A stretch of DNA of 64,000 nucleotides, taken from Scenedesmus sp. ARA3. Taxonomy: Eukaryota > Chlorophyta > Chlorophyceae > Sphaeropleales > Scenedesmaceae. Both the position numbers and the translations under genes were made by a program. Of this stretch, positions 36,271 to 45,752 are shown in pieces. The DNA is taken from positions 1 through 64,000 of the forward strand of contig RWJK01001165.1 of NCBI GenBank assembly GCA_004335835.1. The letters are read 5' to 3'. Each line of letters begins with the position of its first letter. The stretch's first letter is position 1. Below the pieces are notes generated by a model. The model did not search any database, was not told the DNA's origin, and worked only from the letters and a program-made list of their open reading frames with translations.

Positions 36271-36309
<39 letters not shown>

Positions 36310-36565
36310 GATGTCATGTGCCAGTGGTGTATCCATGCTGTGAATCTGGCGCCATGAGTATGCAGGAGGCAGCGCCTGCAAAACTGCAGCTGCTGCTGCT
36401 GCCAATGCAATAATACTCAAGGTAGCTTTGGTCTTAGGGCGTTGAAGCAGCATGCTGCATACTGCTGCCAGTTGCTGCTGCCACTGCCTGGCTGCCAGCA
36501 GCAACTAGGGTTGCGTAGTTGCCGCTCACCTCTGCTGCTGGTAGGTCTGTAACTTTGAATGACAT
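33654..36565 (-). CDS. DHS: Deoxyhypusine synthase, with an internal segment missing
   Basis: Exons found: 36565-36530, 36138-36001, 35471-35359, 35060-34909, 34460-34220, 33997-33654. The enzyme transfers an aminobutyl group from spermidine to a lysine of eIF5A, using NAD. Motifs: [149 protein letters not shown] and the active-site Lys in ISWGKI. Between exon 2 (phase 0 end) and the next exon (needs two preceding nucleotides) phases do not match. The family's SNLISSG-type NAD-binding segment, about 40 residues, is not visible in the 529-nt gap. The C-terminus has an added Ala/Gln-rich tail. The first exon is only 36 nt. Confidence 0.88.
34469..34490 (-). repeat. (CTG)n tract next to DHS acceptor
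   Basis: On the gene's strand, CTG units followed by CCGCTGCAG|ATG form the 3' splice site of the exon starting at 34460. Confidence 0.75.
35067..35103 (-). repeat. (CTG)n tract next to DHS acceptor
   Basis: On the gene's strand, CTG/CCG triplets run into CCGCCAG|GCAAGG, the acceptor of the exon starting at 35060. Confidence 0.8.
35868..35931 (-). repeat. Decayed copy of DHS exon 2 end and donor
   Basis: Plus-strand GCGCACCATCCTGTTGAATTC and the following ~25 nt resemble the end of DHS exon 2 with its donor at 35995-36040. The copy sits in the intron where a conserved exon is missing. Confidence 0.8.
36271..36309. repeat. (TGC)n microsatellite in DHS intron 1
   Basis: About thirteen uninterrupted TGC/GCT units, reading GCA/CAG on the gene's strand; intronic. 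Confidence 0.85.
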
Positions 36566-36994
36566 GATGGTTAAAATTACGCAAAGTACACAGCGCTATA
36601 GTCTTGTCAAGTTGCGGGTGCAGCTGCCGGTGCGGAACAAATGTCTGGTGGGCTACCTGCAGGACGCATACACAACATGCACGGCAGTAACACCCACAAA
36701 TACGTGGCCGACCAATGTTCTTTTCGCTCGCTGGCGCACGGAGGAGTCACTAACACCTGACTAACAGCCTGGACACCTGCAATGATGGTCCAGTTCATTC
36801 AATCCTGCGTGCTGCTGTCCCGTCATCCTCAAGTACGATTTTGACCTGATAATACTGCAACCTGAGATACGTTTGATGCAGCACGCCAATCACAGAACTG
36901 TGCACCGTCACAACTCTGTCACTCAACACCTGTGCTGTTGGTTGCACCTCAGCTGCTGGCAGCACTGTTAAGACGCTACTGCAGGCTAAGCAAC
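36566..36994. promoter_or_regulatory. Shared divergent promoter region, DHS and P4H-like gene
   Basis: 429 bp separate two outward-facing start codons. The interval should hold both promoters. No convincing core element was identified. Confidence 0.45.
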
Positions 36995-39214
36995 ATGGGA
37001 AAGCAACAACAAGCAAGTGAGTGTCGTAAACTGCGATCACCAGCGCCATGCCACAAGCCAGGCCACAGCTGGCAGAGCAGCAGCAGTAGCAGCAGCAGCA
37101 GCACCACCCTCACCACTACCACCACTCAGCAGTGTGATTGCAGCGCTGGCCAGAACAGGACAGCAGAATCAGTAGTCATCACCCAGCCATGCATCAACAG
37201 GCAGTTCTGACTTAGAGAAGCAACGCTGCTCCTGCAGGCGGGTCACCTTTGCAGTCGGTCAAGCTGACTCCAAAGAAGCTCAAGCCAACAGTCATCAATG
37301 ACCACATGCTGCTGGTGAGGCAGGCTGGCGTGTGTGCAGCCATGAGCATGATGAGGTTCTGTGCTTAACTGTAAAGTTTTCAAGTAGCGCGATGTCACAC
37401 GGCCAGCACATGCTCTGCCAATGCAGCAGCAGCAGCACCGGCAGCAGCAGCACTGTCAGGTGCTGTATTCTGGCACCTATGCTCGCGCACAACAGCAGCG
37501 GCTGACATCATACGTGCCAGTGTCTACATAGCCAGGTTCTGAACGTCGGTTGGTCGGCTGCTGCTGCAGGTGCCTGGCGTGCTGAGACCCACAACGCACA
37601 ACAGCAGCGCCTGGCAGCACACCCTTTTCTTTGTTTGTCTCATTGGTGAATCTTTACTGTACAAACAACCTAAGTGCGGCTGCTGCTGCAGGTGCCTGGC
37701 GTGCTGAGCCCCCAGGAGGCGCAGCAGTTCATTGACGCGGCTGAGGGGCTGGGCTTTGAGCACCAGGGCAGCAGGGGCGCAGCGTACGGCGAGGCATACA
37801 GGTGCACAACCACCATCAAAACACAACATTTGTTTTACCGCAATTGCCTCCACGGTCATGTCAGCACGTTGCCATGTATAAGTACTGTGTACTGATAGAC
37901 TTAAAGCAAAACAGGCTGTTCAGTGGCTGACAGGCACAGCAGTTGTTGCTGAACTGCCGGAGTCAACCCCTCCTTGTGTTGTACACGACGTCTTCTGCTG
38001 ATGTGCTGCAGGGACAACCACCGCATCGCCATGCAGGACCCTGCGCTAGCTCAGCAGCTGTGGAGCGCCACAGGGCTGCAGCACACCATGGCTGGCGTGA
38101 CAGTGGATGGCATGGCACCCATTGGCCTCAACCCCAACATCAGGTTCTACAGGTGTGCCTGATGTGTGACCAGTGCTGCCAGCCTTCCTAGTGCATACAG
38201 CTGCTTTGCGGGTGGACTTGCAGGGAGCAAAGGACATCTTGCAGGGGCACAGGAGATCTTGCAGGGAGCAAAGGAGTGTTTATCTACACTATTCAGCAGG
38301 AGGGGAAACGTCATGGTGGCTAACTTGCTGCGCAATGGGAGTTGGCGTCCAATTGCATGTGAGGTGACCTGCCGCCGCTGCTGCTGCTGTGCTGCCGCTG
38401 TTGCTGCATTGGCAGGTACTGCCGCGGGCAGAAGTTTGGCAAACACATAGATGACAGCGTAGAGGTAGCACCAGGCCAGGTCACAGGCTACACACTGCTG
38501 ATATACCTTTCGGGGCAGCTGGAAGCTGCAGCAGGCGCTGTCAGCAAAGGCAGCAGCAGCAGCAGCAGCAGCAGCCAGGAGGCAGCAGGCAGTAGCAGCA
38601 GCAGCGGCAAAGCCAAGCGCAAAGTGCCCGGCGCAGCTGCTAGCCAGCCGGTGCAAATAAACACAAGCGCGGTGCAGGAGCTGGTTGGAGGGGAGACTGT
38701 CTTCTATGGTGAGCATTGCGGCAGCCTTCTGCATGAGTGTGCTGCACCGGGGGCACCAGCAGCTGGCACGGGCAGGGCAGGCACACACTGCGTTCACTGG
38801 TTCAGCTCCAGCGCGCGAGCTGGCGTTATGCTGCGTCACAAGCTAGCTGTGTTATTACCGGCTGCGTAAGGAGCGCGTGGCATCCTGCTGCATGGTTCTT
38901 GCAGGTTCAATGAGCAGCAGCATTTGCTTCTGCAGTCAAACCCCTTCTTAATTCTTAATAGCTTCTGTCTGTCATGGCACCAGGGCCTCGAGACGCGTGT
39001 CTGCACCGCTGTGCTGCGTTGGCGCGCAGGTGCGCGCAACCGCGTGGTGGCACGCGTGGCGCCTGCGCCTGGCCTGGCGCTGCTGCACCTGCACGGCGAG
39101 GATCGCTGCTTAGAGCACGAAGGCGCTGAGGTGGCGCGCGGCACCAAGTACGTGCTGCGCAGCGACGTGGTTTTTGACGCCCCCCAGCTGAATCCCCTGG
39201 CGGCGCCCAGCTGA
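36995..39214 (+). CDS. Prolyl 4-hydroxylase-like 2-oxoglutarate/Fe(II) dioxygenase
   Basis: Six exons: 36995-37016, 37238-37314, 37692-37801, 38012-38152, 38416-38708, 39030-39214. Lengths sum to 828 nt (275 aa), all in phase. The catalytic set of the P4H alpha-subunit-like family is visible: the HxD pair in KFGKHIDDS (His127, Asp129), the distal His in CLEHEG (His244) and the 2-oxoglutarate-binding Lys ten residues on in GTKYVLRSDVVF (Lys254). N-terminal motifs include LTPKKLKPTVINDHMLL, VPGVLSPQEAQQFIDAAE and NPNIRFYRYCRGQKFG. A Ser-rich insert (about residues 150-180) interrupts the double-stranded beta-helix fold. No signal peptide is seen, so a cytosolic or nuclear substrate is likely. 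The substrate is unknown. The first exon is only 22 nt. Three decayed copies of the terminal exon follow the gene. Confidence 0.88.
37554..37589 (+). repeat. Copy of P4H-like exon 3 start with its acceptor
   Basis: CGGCTGCTGCTGCAGGTGCC and the next ~15 nt repeat the acceptor and first codons of exon 3 (37677-37713) about 123 bp upstream, within intron 2. It is an intact-looking alternative 3' splice site. Confidence 0.85.
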
Positions 39215-39227
39215 CATGTGTATATAT

Positions 39228-39590
39228 GCAGCGCTGCCTGGAGTATCAGGGCGTTGAGTTGGCAGTGTGCGGCGTCAAGTACGTGCTGCACAGCAATGTG
39301 GTGTTTGGCGCACTCAGCTGACTCATTCAGGCTTTTGCTTTTGGCGTCCAGCTGACATACGTATGTATGCAGCGCTGTCTGGAGCACGAAGGGCGCGAGG
39401 TGGCGCGCGGCATCTAGCACGTGCTGCGCAGCAATGTGGTGTTTAGCACGCCCAGCTGACTTCTGTTCCCGGCACCCAGCTGACATAATTACAAATGCAG
39501 CGCTGCCTTGAGCACGAGGGTGCTGAGGTGGCACGCCCCGTGACGAACGTGCTGCGCAGCAACGGGGTGTTTGCAGCACCCGGCTAAGAC
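39228..39590 (+). repeat. Three decayed tandem copies of the P4H-like terminal exon
   Basis: Copies at about 39228-39321, 39368-39460 and 39496-39588 repeat the sequence coding for RCLEHEGAEVARGTKYVLRS and the following stop region (source about 39105-39215), each with substitutions. The spacing is roughly 125-140 bp. Codons for the distal His and the Lys region are altered in some copies, so they are taken as non-coding 3' flank. Confidence 0.85.
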
Positions 39591-40762
39591 ATGGCCATAT
39601 GCATCCACACACATCAAGGCTGCTACGGCTCACCTGGAGCTGCAGCAGCCACATGTGGCACCAGCGCCATGCTGCAAGGCATGCAATGGGCAGCTGAGCA
39701 GCAGGGCTGGCTGTGGCCTCAGCAAGCGCTGGTTTCAACAGACCGACAGCAGTTGCTTATAAGGCACATGTGCCGGCAGTGCAGTCAAGCCATACTTGCT
39801 GCTGGATTGCCTGCGGTGCAGTTTGCTGTGTGCCCTGATCTTCCTGCGTGCTCAGCTCGCTTGGGCGCTTGCACCAGCAGGCAGAGTGTTATCAATCGTG
39901 TTGAGCAGCAGCCGCCTTTTGTGGCCGCAGGCAGCTTGGCATGTGCTGGCTTGCTTGCGCAAGTACATGCATGCATGATGCGATAGCAGCAGGTAGCAAC
40001 TACCACGCTTTGCATGCTTGGCTGTGGGCTGTCCTGTAAAGTGCACGCCATGACCATGCCGCATGCGCTAGTGGCACAGGGTGACGTTGTGTGGGTGCTG
40101 TTCTTGTATGCACCCTGGCATCAGTGCATGCACTGCTCCTGGAGCTCAGCGACATTGTCATCACCATAATGTTACATTCACAGCCATGGCAACAACTTCC
40201 TTAGGTCCATGCACAGACATGTGCTGCGGCAATTCTGTCAACATTAGTGATGCGGATGAGCTACTGATGTGTGGCATATCCCACTGTCGCCCATTGCCCA
40301 GTGAGCAACCCTGATGTGCACATGTGGCCAAGCATACTGGTATAGTGTGATGTGTCACGTGCGGCAGCCACATGATGCACGCAGCTGCAGCTGCCACCCA
40401 TGCGCATGCTTCTGTACCAGGCGCCTCTGCTGCTGCAATGCAGAGCAAATTGGCCAGGTTGCTTAGGGATGGTACAGGTACACCATGGTACAGGTACAGC
40501 ACACAGCTGTCAAGCTGATGAACATGACTTTGCACAATTGCATGCCATGGAATGCCTGAGGGCAGGTTCATGTGCCTGAGAGGGCACTACGCATCCTGTG
40601 GCGCAGTGTACTGCGGCATATATGTAACACCCTCCACAGGTGCAGTTGATGCGGTACACCACAAGCGCACAGTAACGCCCGCCTCCACAAAGGTACCTGC
40701 AGCCACAGGCCTGTTGCTTCCAGATGTACCTTCAGCGGCACAGTGGTGGCTGCCGCCGCCGC

Positions 40763-40763
<1 letters not shown>
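39591..40763. other. Intergenic region between convergent genes
   Basis: About 1.2 kb. No coding sequence recognised. TGTAA at 40035-40039 (+) could serve the P4H-like gene and TTACA at about 40171 (TGTAA on -) the SURF1 gene, but both are far from their stops. Confidence 0.4.

Positions 40764-40802
<39 letters not shown>
40764..40802. repeat. (CTG)n repeat touching the SURF1 stop codon
   Basis: About thirteen CTG units; on the SURF1 strand it reads (CAG)n beginning at the TAG stop, so the 3' UTR starts inside the repeat. Confidence 0.85.
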
Positions 40803-41330
40803 AGCGCTTGCCCTTGCGCAGCACCTTGACTGCCAGGTAGCCCATGGTGGCAGACATGCAGCCCCAGCCCACCGCATAGTTGAAGTGGCCCAGCGGCATT
40901 GTGGAGAACTGCACCACGTTGGCTATGGGCTTGGGCAGCGGGTACACACCTGCGCTGCAGCTGGGCTGCTCGCCTTTGCTGCGCGTTGTTTCGTCTACCA
41001 GCACCTGCACCATGGGTGTGTCCCGCGGTAAGTTGAAGGACTCCGCCTGCAGCCAACGCGGCACATACAGCCAGGGACAGGCAGCAAAGCAGGGCAGGGT
41101 GAATGACGGTTCAGACATGTGCCATGCAGCCATCTACCAGGCATGAGGTGAGGCTACAGCCCTAGCGCTTGCAGGCGCTGCCGCTTGCCAGCAGAGGCTG
41201 GCAGATGTAAGCACCTGCACACGATAGCGAGAGACAACAGGCTGCAGCCTGCTGAAGCTGCAGCTGCTGTGAGCGCCAGAACCCAACCTAGAGCATGCTT
41301 TTCACACACAGCCATGGCCACAGAGAAACT

Positions 41331-41368
<38 letters not shown>

Positions 41369-42102
41369 CTGCGGCCAGCCACTCACGATGCCCGGCACAT
41401 CCATCCAGAAGAAGTCGCCCGCTGCTGCATCATTGGCTGGCACAAAGCCGCTGGGGCTCTCACTGCCCTGCACCACACCAGTAACCGACACGCTGCCGCT
41501 CGGCTGCAGCGCTGCAAAGCGCTCCCGCCACTGCGCCTTCCAGTTGGGTGGCACCCAGCCCCTGTTCACCAGCACGGTGTGCTGCCTGCAGCAGCGGACG
41601 CACACGACGATAGGAGCAGCAGCAGCGAGTGCTTTGACGGCTCGCATTGTCCAGAGTTGCGCGCACATCTAGCGCTGCTCGTCTCGCATGGCATGTTGTA
41701 GCTCAAGGGCGCTTCAGCATGGTGTGAGTGGTGCTGCTGCAGCTGACAGGCCCAGTGTCCGTACGCTGCTGGCACAGCCTACGCGTCTTGTGCCTCAGCA
41801 CACCAGCAGGTTTTACATGCAGCCTGTGTGATTGCTGAACCAGTTGGCATCATTGCAGTGCAAGCCCACTGCTGTGCCGCTGACCTGTCGCTGCTGGTGA
41901 CCGGCTGCACCAGCAGGCTCCACATGCAGCCCGTGTAACGGAACAGCTGCCGTCACTGCAGTGCAGGCCTACTGCAATGCAGCTCACCTGTCGCTGCTGG
42001 TGAGGGGCTGCACCAGCAGGAAGCCGCTCTTGAGTGCGCCAGGCGTGACCAGCATCGGGCGCATGCCCAGCTTCACTGCGGGGTCCTTGGGCTCATAGCT
42101 GG

Positions 42103-42139
<37 letters not shown>

Positions 42140-42752
42140 TTGCTTGTGAGAGCGCAAATCTACCGACAAAACATTATCTGAAGCGCTGTTGCTCGATCTT
42201 GACAGCTGACCTGTTCTGCTGGGCCTGTGGACGTGCTGCTCACTCTGATAACACGGCATGGGCCGTGCCGCGCACCATCGAGCTCTACTTGCAGCCAACC
42301 ACCGCTGCAGGTTTGGCACATACTGCTTGCTCCCCTCCAGTTGCTGCTATTGCTGCACACACCTGAGCGGCCGCGGCCCCACGAATGCAGTCCTGCTGTG
42401 GTCGTATGTGCCCTGTACTGCCACCCGCCTGAACTCCGGCACTGTGCCTTGCAGCAAGTCCACAGGCTGCTGCTCCATGTTGCGTGTTGCTTCATCAACT
42501 ACGCCTTGCTGCAGGACAGAGGTGTAGGGCAGGGCAACACACGGCTGTTGCATATGCGTGTGTGGGAGCGCTGAGTTCAGAGAATGCAGGGCCACTGCTC
42601 AAGCCATGTTCGCATCCTGTGCTGCACTGCTGGATCTAGCACTGTAATGTGACGTAACTTACCTTCAATTGCATTCTTTGCACTTGCCATGCTGCCATGG
42701 TTGCTGCAACTGCAGAAGGCAGGAACAGCAGAGAGGCCTTGGCAGCACTCAT
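40801..42752 (-). CDS. SURF1: SURF1-family cytochrome c oxidase assembly factor
   Basis: Five exons: 42752-42663, 42508-42363, 42098-41988, 41585-41387, 41046-40801. Lengths sum to 792 nt (263 aa), in phase. SURF1 is a mitochondrial inner-membrane protein with two membrane segments that helps build complex IV. Seen: the N-terminal hydrophobic ASLLFLPSAVAATMAAWQVQRMQ, VPEFRRVAVQGTYDHSRTAFVGPR, the family hallmark TVLVNRGWVPPNWK, and the C-terminal STMPLGHFNYAVGWGCMSATMGYLAVKVL. The ATG at 42752 gives almost no presequence. The frame stays open upstream to a GCGTTGGCAG acceptor-like site, so a mitochondrial targeting sequence may lie on an unseen upstream exon. Intron 2 ends in a (CTG)n tract. 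Confidence 0.9.
41889..41942 (-). repeat. Decayed copy of SURF1 exon 3 end and donor
   Basis: CCTGTCGCTGCTGGTGACCG and the following ~20 nt copy the end of SURF1 exon 3 (41988-42022) into the next intron. A more degraded third copy may lie at about 41795-41835. Confidence 0.8.
42107..42138 (-). repeat. (CTG)n tract next to SURF1 exon 3 acceptor
   Basis: On the gene's strand about ten CTG units lead into GCGCCAG|CTATG, the 3' splice site of exon 3. Confidence 0.8.
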
Positions 42753-43318
42753 GCTGGCTGGCTGTCCTTCAGGCTCAGCCCACAAAAAGGCAGACGAGGC
42801 CTGCCAACGCACAACAAACACAACGTTTGATTATGTCACGGTTCACCAACGTGTGGCTTTGCGCATGAGCGATCCCAGTAAAGCGTCAGCGGTGTGTTCG
42901 CGAATCGACAAGTATTCTCATACGATCTAGTGTCTTCATTTGCACACAATGTGTATGAACTCAGCATGACACTTCCCGGTTAGTGACATGTAATCGGTTC
43001 GTCCATCTGTACTTCACCATGGGCAGTACCAGCAGGACCCTGGTTCCCAGCCTCAGCATGCTTCGCAGTCATATCATCACACACTTTGCTGTTTGACCAA
43101 ACACCCTGACTTCCTGCTGCGCAAGCCCTGGTGTTGTCAGAGTTTGAGCAGGCCGAGGCAGGTACTGCAGCTGTCCCAACCGTTGGGAAGGGCCTTCAGT
43201 GCTTAGCACTTGCATTGGCCAAGACTGATTGTAATCTGTACAAACCGGCCGGCAATAGCGCTTGCAAGCATCAACACTCTGTTTCAGGCAAAGCCCAAGC
43301 CACCAACTTGCGCTAGCA
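42753..43318. promoter_or_regulatory. Divergent promoter region, SURF1 and unknown gene
   Basis: 566 bp between outward-facing starts. It may also contain an unresolved first exon of SURF1 encoding the targeting peptide. Confidence 0.4.
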
Positions 43319-45523
43319 ATGCCACGGCTGTCAGACTACCTGCAGAGGGAGGCAGCAGCAGCAGCACCTGCAGGTGCAAGGCAGCCATCACAACAGCAGC
43401 AACCACCACATGCAATCGAGGCAGCTACACCTGTGAGCACAGCAGCAGATGCTGCTGTAGCAGCTGAGCTTGCAAGGCTACAGAGACAGCATGCCCACAG
43501 GTAACCTCCTCATGCCTTCTATGCTGCGGCGCAGCAGCATGCAGCCACAGCAGCCGTAGCTCCCTCCACTGCAAGCCCCAGAACCGCCTAGCATGCTGCT
43601 TCACCTTAATACTCAGCTACCTTGAACCTGCCTCGCACATGCACGTTGCTTTAGTTATGCCTGCTTCCTGGTAGGCAGGGCGTTGCTGTGTGCTATGCTG
43701 TTGGGTGGTTGCAACAGCCAGCCAGCTCACCCTCACCTGGCTGCCGCTGCTGTTGCTGCATGGTGCTGCCACTGCCAGGCTGCATGAGCACGGCTCCAGG
43801 CTGTACCGCCACCCTGACGGGCAGCTGCTGCCCCTCCCACCAGCACCAGAGCCGCTGACTGTGGTGAGTACTGCAAGGCGCGACATCGACGCAAGACTGA
43901 ATGTTGATTTTGCCCCAGGTTGCACCTGCCAGCTGAGCCTGCCAGCAGGCTCTGTCAAGTCAGCAGAGGACCTCGTGCATGAGTAATTGCTGCTGCAGCT
44001 ACAGCTGCGGCTGTTGTGTCAGTGAATGGCCTGTGCACATGCGGCCACAGCAACTGCAGCAATCATGTGTCCGGCTGCCATCTTGCCTTGCCTGGTGCTG
44101 CTGTCAGGCCAACCGGGAGAAGTGGTCAGGCTTGGTGCGGTACTGCAGGCAGCAGCCAGGGGTGGACCAGCAGCTGGAGCGCACAGGTGGGCCAGCACAC
44201 CACGCAGTAACATCACTATGTTCTTGCAGCAGCACCGCAGCTGCATTCTGTGAGCCTCTCAGTGCACTCCAATGCTCTACATGTGCCAAGCTGTGGCCAC
44301 CACAGGGACTGCCCACACACATGTGTTTGTATTTCTGTTTACATGCTGACCAGCTGGATGCTATGGCGTTGATGGGTAACATGATGATGATGATGCTGAC
44401 CAGCGGGCGCAGGGGCCTGCTCAATTTGTCAGGCAGCAATGTCACCCGCATGCCACGGTGTGTACCGTGTTTGCAGGAGTCTCTGCGCGCTACAACATCA
44501 ACACCGCCTTTGAGCAGCACATGGCTGCCATGGCAGCAGCAGGTGAGGAGGCTTTGCTCGCCTCACTTCAGCAGCTGCTGCTTTACAACAGCCCTGCACG
44601 CCTGCATCTGCGCAATTGCAACCCTGCAAGTAGCTGCAGCCCTGCACTTGGGAATCAAAGCAATGCTCTGCTGTGTCGCACCTGCTGTGCAGGCCTGACA
44701 ATAGAGGTGGACGCTGCAGGGTGAGGGGCGGCCTGGTACCAGGGCTGTCAAATGTCTTTGCATTGTTGACCACTGAAGTAAAAGTATTCTGTGACATCAA
44801 GGTGCCGTGACAGTACTCGTGCAAACTATACGTTAGTCCTGCAGGACACATGCATGGTGTGCATGCGGCAAGAAGGTTGCTCCATTATGTTGCTGCTGTG
44901 TCAGCAGCAGGGCGCCAGGACTTCGGCCGTGTGTAGCTTGGTTGTCACGCGGCAGGTGATCAAACCCCAACGATGCACGGGTATGCTCACCTTCCGGAAA
45001 ATTGCATTCTACGCCTGCAAGAGCATCCTTGAAGCCGCAACATAATCATCTTACGTGCAACGTGGGCACCTGCATTGGTGCATTGTGCTGGCACTGCAGG
45101 CACCGCCCGGGGCTGCAGCCAGGGCTGCAGGACCCGCTGGCTGGCAGCAGCCACCCCCTGGCTGCACCTGAGTGGCGGCAGCTGACACGTGCAGGTGAGC
45201 AACCACAGCCATGATGTTGAAGCCAGCATGCCGGTGATGGCAGCAACATGCAAGGTGGTTGCCTCAGCGCCTGCGTTCGGAGCTGCTAGCTGTGCGGACG
45301 CCACACATGACAGAAGTGAGGGTTTCCTGCGGCTGCTGTGGACACGAAGTTGGTGTGACACCCAACAGCTCAATGGTTAATGTGCTGAAATCCCGGCCCT
45401 GCCTTATTACTGCTGTCTGCTGCAGTGCTGGAGAGGGCGGTGCAGCTGCACGGCGTAGAGACGCTGGAGAAGAACAGCTGGCAGGACCTGTGGCAGGCTG
45501 TGGGTGCCGCTGGAACACGGTGA
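43319..45523 (+). CDS. Uncharacterised 247-residue protein
   Basis: I do not recognise this protein. A consistent chain is 43319-43500, 43779-43974, 44108-44186, 44477-44542, 44693-44720, 45100-45194, 45426-45523. It totals 744 nt (247 aa) with all phases matching, including a 28-nt microexon. The N-terminus (MPRLSDYLQREAAAAAPAG) is Ala/Gln-rich and followed by a likely helix (AAVAAELARLQRQHAHRLHE). The middle has LYRHPDGQLLPLPPAPEP and NREKWSGLVRYCRQQPGVD. The end has APEWRQLTRAVLERAVQLHG and KNSWQDLWQAVGAAG, which look helical and amphipathic. No signal peptide or membrane segment is seen. The donor after position 43974 (GTGCAT) is weak, so that border is the least certain. Confidence 0.6.
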
Positions 45524-45525
45524 AG

Positions 45526-45558
45526 AGGAAGAAGGAGAAGAAGAAGAAGAAGAAGACA
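45526..45558. repeat. (AAG)n purine run
   Basis: An imperfect AAG/GAAG run just after the stop of the uncharacterised gene. Confidence 0.7.
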
Positions 45559-45615
45559 GCGACCAAAGCCCTAGGACTGAGACCAAAGCAGGGGTCACAC
45601 TGGTTACACTGGCGC

Positions 45616-45620
45616 TGTAA
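45616..45620 (+). promoter_or_regulatory. Candidate poly(A) signal TGTAA
   Basis: TGTAA about 95 nt after the stop codon of the uncharacterised gene at 45523. Confidence 0.5.
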
Positions 45621-45752
45621 CACGGTTTGGGCACAGGTGGACTCCGTACATGTGTAGGGGAGGCGACAGCATTTTTACGGTGCTTGCAAAAAGAAAGTAA
45701 CATTGAAAAAACAGCATTGGCGCTGAGGGAAAGCACTGGGTTGAGATTCAGG

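Noticed and set aside
35989..36504. A 171-codon open frame that would give DHS a long Ala-rich N-terminus.
   Set aside because: It reads through a CAG microsatellite and a likely acceptor at 36139. The short first exon [12 protein letters not shown] at 36565-36530 joins in phase and fits better.
36995..40039. Transposable element explanation for the repeated terminal segments and other local repeats.
   Set aside because: The copies are of local exon sequence, with no terminal repeats, target-site duplications, reverse transcriptase or transposase frames.
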